Assembly (NCBI GenBank): GCA_039925865.1
Contig: JBDSYA010000175.1
Location: 1 to 7,348 of the forward strand
From: JBDSYA01 sp039925865
Lineage (GTDB): Bacteria; Bacteroidota; Ignavibacteria; Tepidaquicellales; Tepidaquicellaceae
Direction of reading: 5' to 3'
Length of the DNA stretch: 7,348 bases
Shown one piece after another: positions 1-4,717 of the stretch; the first letter of the stretch is position 1, and each line of letters starts with the position of its first letter. The translations under genes and the position numbers were made by a program. Under the pieces are notes generated by a model. It saw nothing but the letters and a program-made list of their open reading frames with translations. It had not been told where the DNA came from and did no database searches.

Positions 1-1815
1 GCATCTACATCCGACGGCGGATGTTATATTTTATGGTTCGATAACAGAGTCCCAAATTATAAAGTATATCTTCAGAGAATGGATGCCGTGGGCAGACCAT
101 TATTTGGTGTGAATGGAATGCTGATAAGCAGCAATGCTCAAAACTCTTCGTTGCAGGATTTTAATATTGATGTCGATCCTTCAGGTAACGCGGTGATAGT
201 TTTTACAGATTCAAGAAACACAATATTAAATCCTTTTGCATATCTCGTAAATCCTGCGGGCGTTTCTTTGTGGGGTCCTAACGGGATTGCATTAACAGAT
301 TCAACTAATATTTCTCAGAATATTCCTGTAGTGGCTGCAACTTCTGACGGCAATTATGTTTTTGCCTGGACTTATGGCTCGGGTCCTACAAGACTTGCGA
401 TGCAAAAACTAAATTCAGCGGGCGTACCGCAATGGAATTTGGGTTCACCGATAAAATTAAAAGGTACGGGAGCAGAAAATTTCAATCTTATGAGATTGGT
501 AAAATCAGATGCAGGCAGTGTTATTATGAGCTGGGATGCTTATTCAGGAAATTTAGTTACTACATCTACAATTAAAATTTTTATACAAAAGTTTTCTTCG
601 ACAGGTGCAATCCAGTGGACAAGCCCTCAGGACACTGTTCAGAATCTGGGAAGAGTCAGCGGAATTGGTTTTATACCTTATTTAGTGAGCGACGGGCAAA
701 ACGGTGCAGTGATTTGCTGGGTAGATGACAGAGACGCAAATTCACGTCAAAGTGTATGGACGCAAAGATTCAATTCTTCAGGTGCCATTCAATTTCCAAA
801 AAACGGAGCTGAAGGTTCATTACTTTCAACCAACAATCACTTTTCACCTTCAGTAACTTTTTTGCAATCAACAGGTGAAACTGTAATGTTATGGCATGAA
901 ACAAACGGAGGACAGACCATACAGGGAGGCTTGTATGGACAAAAGTTTAATTCATCCGGTATAAGTCAGTGGGGTAGCAGCGGTATTGAATTTAAACCTC
1001 TGGACAATAATCAATTAAGTTTTATCTCGGCATATTCAAAGGACAGTAATGTTGTGGTATCATATACTGAATCAATATTTGCGAGTGCAAATGCCGAGGT
1101 GAAAGCAATGAAAACCGGACCTTCAGGTACAATCCACTGGCCCGGAAATATTGTAACTGTAAGTTCCGCATCCGGAAGTAAGATTCGTAAGCAGGCTATA
1201 CTTGACAAGAATACTGGCAACTCAGTTATGACCTGGAGTAATGGAGATATCATTGCTCAGAATATTCGCTTTAGCGGTGAGCTTGGAGTAATCGCAATCG
1301 ATCTTAAGATTGCCATTGAAGGATTTTGGAATTCACCTCTTCAGGTAAGCGATACAGTGATTTGTTATTTGCAAAATTCAGTTACACCTTATAACACAAT
1401 TGACATGGGAAAAACTTTTCTTAATACAAATGGTGAAGGTACAGTTTATTTTGTAACTGCTGCAACGGGAACATATTATCTTAAGATCAATCACAGAAAT
1501 TCCATTGAAACCTGGAGCGGTTCACCGGTCGTATTAATAAACGGAATCAACTCTTATGATTTTACAACTTCTGCATCGCAAGCCTTTGGTAATAATCTGA
1601 TATTAAAAGACGGTAGATATAGTGTTTACAGCGGTGATGTAAATCAGGACGGAATTATTGACGGAGCCGATGCGAGTATTGCAGATAATGACGCTTCAAA
1701 TTTTATTACGGGTTATGCGGCTTCCGATGTAAACGGCGACAATATTGTCGATGGATCAGACCTGGCGATAATTGACAATAATGCTTCTAATTTTATTGGT
1801 GTGTCAAGACCGTAA
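1..1815 (+). CDS. Secreted repeat protein with C-terminal dockerin-like EF-hand pair (5' partial)
   Basis: The reading frame is open from the first base of the window, so the protein begins upstream; the ATG at 79 is internal. The visible 604 residues have three parts. Residues about 1-425 contain roughly eight degenerate repeats, 53-61 residues apart, each with a core like Q-K/R-F-N-S-S-G-x-x-Q-W. The cores lie near residues 22, 79, 132, 193, 252, 311, 367 and 417. This resembles beta-propeller blades, but the fold is inferred. Residues about 430-540 look like a beta-sandwich module that precedes the tail in Ignavibacteria proteins. Two EF-hand-like calcium loops follow, DVNQDGIIDGAD (nt 1636) and DVNGDNIVDGSD (nt 1726), and the protein ends at NFIGVSRP. 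No type IX secretion sorting domain follows the EF-hands. An extracellular or surface role is likely. The substrate or binding function is unknown, and the signal peptide is outside the window. Confidence 0.85.
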   Translation, partial: ASTSDGGCYILWFDNRVPNYKVYLQRMDAVGRPLFGVNGMLISSNAQNSSLQDFNIDVDPSGNAVIVFTDSRNTILNPFAYLVNPAGVSLWGPNGIALTDSTNISQNIPVVAATSDGNYVFAWTYGSGPTRLAMQKLNSAGVPQWNLGSPIKLKGTGAENFNLMRLVKSDAGSVIMSWDAYSGNLVTTSTIKIFIQKFSSTGAIQWTSPQDTVQNLGRVSGIGFIPYLVSDGQNGAVICWVDDRDANSRQSVWTQRFNSSGAIQFPKNGAEGSLLSTNNHFSPSVTFLQSTGETVMLWHETNGGQTIQGGLYGQKFNSSGISQWGSSGIEFKPLDNNQLSFISAYSKDSNVVVSYTESIFASANAEVKAMKTGPSGTIHWPGNIVTVSSASGSKIRKQAILDKNTGNSVMTWSNGDIIAQNIRFSGELGVIAIDLKIAIEGFWNSPLQVSDTVICYLQNSVTPYNTIDMGKTFLNTNGEGTVYFVTAATGTYYLKINHRNSIETWSGSPVVLINGINSYDFTTSASQAFGNNLILKDGRYSVYSGDVNQDGIIDGADASIADNDASNFITGYAASDVNGDNIVDGSDLAIIDNNASNFIGVSRP

Positions 1816-1823
1816 TTTAATTT

Positions 1824-1865
1824 TCAATAACAATTATCAATTAACAATTAACAGTTTACAAGTTT
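1824..1865. repeat. Degenerate heptanucleotide tandem array (consensus CAATTAA)
   Basis: Six units in 7-nt register begin 9 nt after the stop codon of the first gene: TCAATAA, CAATTAT, CAATTAA, CAATTAA, CAGTTTA and CAAGTTT. Only the two middle units are identical, so the array is decayed. The register is convincing mainly because two clearer heptamer arrays occur near the ends of other genes in this window. Confidence 0.55.
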
Positions 1866-1875
1866 TTGCAGCAAT

Positions 1876-2097
1876 CAGTAGTGTTCAAAACGATTATTCG
1901 GAATAGTGACTATTATTCTTAAAAAGATTTTACTAGCAATAATTTGTAGAAATCTTATGAAATACCCCTTCCAAACCCTCCCCTTGGCGCCCAAGGGGAG
2001 GGCAGGGTGGGGTTGTTTGAAGGTTAAGAAAGTTTCCATGAACAATTAGTTATTTCAAAGTTTTTTCTTAATTTGAAAATTATTTTGGACACTACTG
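1876..2097. mobile_element. MITE-like element or IS remnant with terminal inverted repeats
   Basis: The segment starts with CAGTAGTGTTCAAAA (1876-1890) and ends with its near-perfect inverse TTTTGGACACTACTG (2083-2097), 14 of 15 matching. Similarity continues inward to about 18 of 22, and the first three mismatches are transitions. The 6-mer AGCAAT abuts the left end (1870-1875) and recurs at 2101-2106, three bases beyond the right end, so it could be a target-site duplication with slightly misjudged ends. The 222 bp interior has no open reading frame. It holds a GC-rich palindrome (1964-2013) and a small AATAGT-G-ACTATT palindrome (1902-1914). Short length, inverted ends and no transposase fit a non-autonomous element or a deletion relic of an insertion sequence. 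The parent family is not identified. Removing it would bring the terminator at 2139 to about 100 bp from the preceding stop codon. Confidence 0.6.
1964..2013. repeat. GC-rich palindrome (REP-like hairpin)
   Basis: A perfect 12-bp inverted repeat, CCCTCCCCTTGG (1976-1987) and CCAAGGGGAGGG (1991-2002), encloses a 3-nt CGC loop. An outer imperfect arm pairs ACCCCTTCC (1964-1972) with GGGTGGGGT (2005-2013), with one mismatch and one G-T pair. Such C/G-rich palindromes recur in Bacteroidota and Ignavibacteria intergenic DNA, from memory. Its composition stands out sharply from the AT-rich surroundings. No T-run follows, so it is not a classical intrinsic terminator, although it could still impede transcription or protect RNA ends. 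Confidence 0.75.
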
Positions 2098-2138
2098 TGT
2101 AGCAATAAAGTTATAAGCATTTAATTTTATAATTAATT

Positions 2139-2168
2139 AAGCGAAGTTTATATAAGCTTCGCTTTTTT
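2139..2168 (+). terminator. Intrinsic terminator
   Basis: AAGCGAAG (2139-2146) pairs perfectly with CTTCGCTT (2157-2164). The stem extends inward through a T-G and two T-A pairs to about 11 bp, closed by a four-base ATAT loop, and a six-T run occupies 2163-2168. This is a standard rho-independent terminator for rightward transcription. It probably ends the transcript of the repeat-protein gene and separates it from psuG, which starts 48 bp later. Confidence 0.85.
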
Positions 2169-2215
2169 ATTTGATTTATATTTTCCGGAAACATTTCTAT
2201 TTCAGATTAACAACA

Positions 2216-3142
2216 ATGAATTTTCAAAAACATATTATTATCTCTGAAGAAGTAAGATGTGCGCTGGATGAAAAGCGCCCTGTTGTTGCGTTAGAATCCA
2301 CTATCATCTCGCACGGAATGCCTTATCCTCAAAATTATGAAACTGCTCTGAAGGTAGAAAATATTGTAAGATTTAATAATGCCGTGCCCGCAACAATTGC
2401 AATAATAAAAGGTATTATAAAAGTTGGTTTGAGCGACAGCGATATTGAGTTTCTTTCAACAGAGAAAAATATTTTAAAAGCTTCAAGAAGAGATATACCG
2501 GTTATTATTTCACAAAAGTTAAGCGCTGCAACAACAGTTTCTGCAACTATGATCTGTGCAGCTTTTGCTTCGCTGAAAATTTTTGCAACGGGCGGTATTG
2601 GTGGTGTTCATCGCAATGCACAAAATACATTTGATATTTCAGCCGACCTGACAGAATTAGCAAAAACAAATATCGCAGTTATTTCTGCCGGTGTCAAATC
2701 AATCTTAGATATCGGACTTACTCTGGAATATCTGGAAACACTTGGGGTTCCTGTGATTGGATACCGCACTGAAGAGTTTCCTGCATTTTACACCATCAAG
2801 TCAGGATTCAATGTGAATTATAAAATAAATTCTGCAGAAGAAATTGCCGGCATTATAAATACAAAATGGGAATTAGGATTGAATGGTGGAGTATTAATTG
2901 CAAATCCTATTCCTGAAGAATTTTCAATGAATAAAAATTTAATTGATGATGCAATTGATGGTGCATTGAAAAAGGCTCATGAAAAAGGAATTAAAGGTAA
3001 GGACGTTACTCCGTTTTTATTATATGAAATAAAAAGTATAACGGAAGGAAAGAGCCTTGAGTCAAATATAGAACTGGTTTTGAATAATGCAAAGCTTGGT
3101 TCGGAAATTTCTGCGGCATTAAGCAATATTGAAAATAAATGA
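2216..3142 (+). CDS. psuG: Pseudouridine-5'-phosphate glycosidase
   Basis: PsuG reversibly cleaves the C-C glycosidic bond of pseudouridine 5'-phosphate to give uracil and ribose 5-phosphate, in the cytoplasm, with a divalent metal such as Mn2+. The 308-residue product matches the family length (about 300-312). Diagnostic motifs are VALESTIISHGMPYPQN (residues 24-40, with Glu27), KASRRD (Lys88), TGGIGGVHR (125-133), FDISADLTEL (metal-ligand Asp144), SAGVKS (catalytic Lys161) and NPIPEEF. The Lys88, Asp144 and Lys161 positions agree with E. coli Lys93, Asp149 and Lys166 at a constant offset. The ATG at 2216 is chosen because family members start about ten residues before the SEEV segment; the in-frame TTG at 2171 adds 15 atypical residues and sits next to the terminator. 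No Shine-Dalgarno sequence is visible. The usual partner, a PfkB-type pseudouridine kinase (psuK), is not in the window, so the gene looks monocistronic here. Confidence 0.95.
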   Translation: MNFQKHIIISEEVRCALDEKRPVVALESTIISHGMPYPQNYETALKVENIVRFNNAVPATIAIIKGIIKVGLSDSDIEFLSTEKNILKASRRDIPVIISQKLSAATTVSATMICAAFASLKIFATGGIGGVHRNAQNTFDISADLTELAKTNIAVISAGVKSILDIGLTLEYLETLGVPVIGYRTEEFPAFYTIKSGFNVNYKINSAEEIAGIINTKWELGLNGGVLIANPIPEEFSMNKNLIDDAIDGALKKAHEKGIKGKDVTPFLLYEIKSITEGKSLESNIELVLNNAKLGSEISAALSNIENK

Positions 3143-3227
3143 ATTATAATAATGTTGAATTTATTCTAGACTAAGAAATTTATAAAACAATTTTTTGTTA
3201 ACCTTAAAGAATTTTAATAATAATTAT

Positions 3228-3644
3228 ATGAAAAAAATATCGGTATTAATTTTATTTGCTGTGATCTTTTTATCAGGGTGCGGCAAGACAGATAATCAAA
3301 CTGCATCTGAAAAGAAGTCATCAGATGAACATGCAAGAAAGGAAACCGGACAAACTACTGAGAACAGTGGCGGAGAAACAGTTGAAATAAAACTTCCGAC
3401 AGTTCAATGCGGCACTTGCAAGACGAATATAACGAAGGAGTTTAAAAAAGTTGATGGTATAAACAGTTTTGATATTTCAATTGAAAAGAAAATAGTTAAA
3501 GTCAGTTATGATAAAACTAAAACCGATGCTGACAAAATTGAAGGTGCAATTGTAATGGCCGGTTATCAGGCAAACGATAAGCCGGCTAATAAAGAAGCAT
3601 ATGATAAATTAGCTGAATGCTGCAAGATAGGAGGACATGATTAA
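3228..3644 (+). CDS. Lipoprotein with heavy-metal-associated (HMA) domain
   Basis: The product has 138 residues. Residues 1-18 form a lipoprotein signal peptide: MKK, a hydrophobic core, then the lipobox L-S-G-C with Cys18 as the predicted lipidation site. Residues 19-50 are a polar, charged linker rich in Lys, Glu, Ser and Thr, as expected for a tether. Residues 51-118 resemble a ferredoxin-fold HMA domain of the MerP/CopZ type. The metal-binding CxxC is CGTC at 61-64, followed by VDGINSFDISIEKKIVKVSY and by the helix leading into AGYQA. The C-terminus adds a Cys-Cys pair (131-132) and a His (137) that could form a second metal site. The ATG at 3228 gives a proper signal peptide; the in-frame TTG at 3195 adds 11 residues that spoil it. 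The likely role is periplasmic binding or transfer of Cu(I) or another soft metal. Proximity to a respiratory operon suggests, but does not prove, a link to oxidase copper supply. Confidence 0.85.
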   Translation: MKKISVLILFAVIFLSGCGKTDNQTASEKKSSDEHARKETGQTTENSGGETVEIKLPTVQCGTCKTNITKEFKKVDGINSFDISIEKKIVKVSYDKTKTDADKIEGAIVMAGYQANDKPANKEAYDKLAECCKIGGHD

Positions 3645-3763
3645 GATTTTTGATTTTGGATTTTGGATTTTAGATTTTAGATTTTACATTTCGCATTTCA
3701 CATTTCACATTCAACATTCAACATTCAACATTCAACATTCAACATTCAACATTCAACATTCAA
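3645..3763. repeat. 17-unit heptanucleotide microsatellite with three unit families
   Basis: Seventeen consecutive 7-nt units lie in perfect register. There are six GATTTTN units (3645-3686), three CATTTCN units (3687-3707) and eight identical CATTCAA units (3708-3763), then a partial CAT. The first unit starts on the base after the TAA stop of the lipoprotein gene. The uniform right half looks recently expanded by slippage, while the left half is diverged. It has no coding content. Confidence 0.95.
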
Positions 3764-3869
3764 CATAACCACTTATGACTTTTTCAATAGAAATAAAATT
3801 CCTTTCGTAAATTTTATAAAAGTATTAAAAGAGTTGAAATAATCCATAGAAATCAGAAAAGAATTTTTA

Positions 3870-3877
3870 TATATTTG
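3870..3877 (+). promoter_or_regulatory. Candidate Bacteroidota-type -7 promoter element before actA
   Basis: TATATTTG matches the TAnnTTTG -7 consensus of the Bacteroidota primary sigma factor exactly and lies 22 bp before the actA ATG. Transcription would start near 3883, leaving a leader of about 15-18 nt. No TTG-type -33 box occurs at the usual spacing; the nearest TTG (3834-3836) is too far upstream. In AT-rich DNA an 8-mer with two free positions can arise by chance, so support is moderate. Confidence 0.5.
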
Positions 3878-3899
3878 TATCCTACATTAAATATACTGG

Positions 3900-4487
3900 A
3901 TGAAAAATTTTTTACTCGATTACAACCTCAAAGTTCGCTTACCTATTTTAATTTTTGTAGTTCTAACTGTTTTTGTCATCACTTATTACGCCTCATACGC
4001 AGAGCGCAACGGTATCGGTAATCAGCCTGCTCAGCCAATTGCATATTCTCATAAGCTTCATGCCGGTGAAATGAAAATTGACTGCAGATATTGTCACAGC
4101 GATGTAGAAAAATCAAGACATGCGAATGTCCCTTCAGCTAAAGTATGTATGAACTGTCATACCCAGGTAAAAAAAGACTCTCCGGAAATTCAAAGACTTA
4201 CTGAATATTATACAAAAGGAATTCCCATTGAATGGAAGCGCGTTCATCGCGTTCCTGATTTTGCATATTTCAATCACAGTGTTCACGTTAATAAAGGAAT
4301 TGACTGCTCAAATTGTCATGGAAATGTCGCAGAGATGGAAAAAGTAGAACAGGTAAAAGACCTTACCATGAGAGCATGTTTAGATTGTCACAAAAATCCC
4401 CATGAAAGCATTAAAAATATTATTCCGGGAAAAAAAGATGTTAAGTTCAATAACGGACCGGAAAACTGTTCTGCATGCCACAGGTAA
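3900..4487 (+). CDS. actA: Alternative complex III pentaheme cytochrome c subunit ActA
   Basis: ActA is the membrane-anchored multiheme cytochrome of alternative complex III, a quinol:electron-acceptor oxidoreductase; it carries electrons from the ActB iron-sulfur clusters. The 195-residue product has one transmembrane helix (about residues 14-32) and then a periplasmic domain with exactly five CxxCH heme c motifs: CRYCH (62-66), CMNCH (83-87), CSNCH (136-140), CLDCH (160-164) and CSACH (190-194). Further histidines, such as His51, His54, His126 and His129, are candidate distal ligands. Five hemes behind one N-terminal helix is the known ActA arrangement, and the downstream gene is actB. The start is the first ATG after the promoter-like element; there is no Shine-Dalgarno sequence. 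The protein ends one residue after the fifth heme motif, and its stop codon is the first three bases of a heptamer repeat, so the 3' end may have been remodelled. Confidence 0.93.
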   Translation: MKNFLLDYNLKVRLPILIFVVLTVFVITYYASYAERNGIGNQPAQPIAYSHKLHAGEMKIDCRYCHSDVEKSRHANVPSAKVCMNCHTQVKKDSPEIQRLTEYYTKGIPIEWKRVHRVPDFAYFNHSVHVNKGIDCSNCHGNVAEMEKVEQVKDLTMRACLDCHKNPHESIKNIIPGKKDVKFNNGPENCSACHR

Positions 4488-4519
4488 AAATTAAAAATGA
4501 AAAATTAAATATGAAGAAT
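4485..4519. repeat. Heptamer repeat spanning the actA stop and the start of the next ORF
   Basis: Five 7-nt units lie in register: TAAAAAT, TAAAAAT, GAAAAAT, TAAATAT and GAAGAAT. The first three bases are the actA stop codon. The ATG at 4511 straddles the fourth and fifth units. This (T/G)AAAAAT type of tract is familiar from Bacteroidota intergenic regions. The last two units are weak, so the right boundary is uncertain. Confidence 0.65.
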
Positions 4520-4717
4520 GTAGTTACCGGTATCAGCAAGATGAAAAGGGGAAATTTTTTCAAGTATGCGGGAGGAGCATTGCTGGGTATTATCACATTT
4601 GCAAATATACCTTTCAGGTTTTTTCAACCGGAAACTTCTACTAAAAAAGCTTCATTAAAAATAACAGAAAATCCGAATGCTGTCAAGAGATCAACAGGAG
4701 CAGCAAAGAATGCTTGA
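4511..4717 (+). CDS. Small membrane-associated protein of unknown function in the act operon
   Basis: I do not recognise a named family. The 68-residue product has a short basic N-terminus with K-R-G-N-F-F-K (residues 12-18), reminiscent of a degenerate twin-arginine signal with Lys-Arg in place of Arg-Arg. One hydrophobic segment follows (about 19-38, ending NIPFRFF), then a polar Lys/Thr-rich tail with ITENPNAVKRS. It has no cysteines and no heme or iron-sulfur motif. The start is uncertain. ATG 4511 has an A-rich upstream stretch suited to Shine-Dalgarno-free initiation. ATG 4541 (58 residues, beginning MKRGNFFK) also fits the protein's architecture. ATG 4475 is unlikely because its first 12 codons are actA 3' end and heptamer repeat. 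The ORF overlaps the actB start by 8 nt, which suggests translational coupling. It could be a small accessory or assembly subunit of the complex, but that is inference. Confidence 0.65.
   Translation: MKNVVTGISKMKRGNFFKYAGGALLGIITFANIPFRFFQPETSTKKASLKITENPNAVKRSTGAAKNA
4696..4700 (+). promoter_or_regulatory. Shine-Dalgarno sequence for actB
   Basis: AGGAG lies 9 nt before the ATG at 4710 and inside the end of the preceding small ORF. It favours 4710 over the in-frame ATG at 4722 as the actB start. It is the only clear Shine-Dalgarno sequence before a gene in this window. Confidence 0.65.

Noticed and set aside
1011..1253. 80-codon minus-strand ORF
   Set aside because: It is antisense to the repeat-protein gene, which is well supported by its motifs, and its own product shows no recognisable domain.
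2166..2173. TTTATTTG as a promoter -7 element for psuG
   Set aside because: It differs from TAnnTTTG at an invariant position and overlaps the terminator T-run, so it is too weak to call.
2171..2215. TTG at 2171 as the psuG start
   Set aside because: The added 15 residues do not resemble the PsuG N-terminus, and the codon lies directly after the terminator T-run.
3195..3223. TTGTTA plus TAATAA at 17-bp spacing as a sigma-70-like promoter for the lipoprotein gene
   Set aside because: Transcription would start at or past the ATG at 3228, and the DNA is so AT-rich that such matches are expected.
3645..3763. Heptamer array considered as a CRISPR or iteron origin
   Set aside because: The units are 7 bp with no spacers, no cas or replication genes are nearby, and it fits a simple microsatellite.
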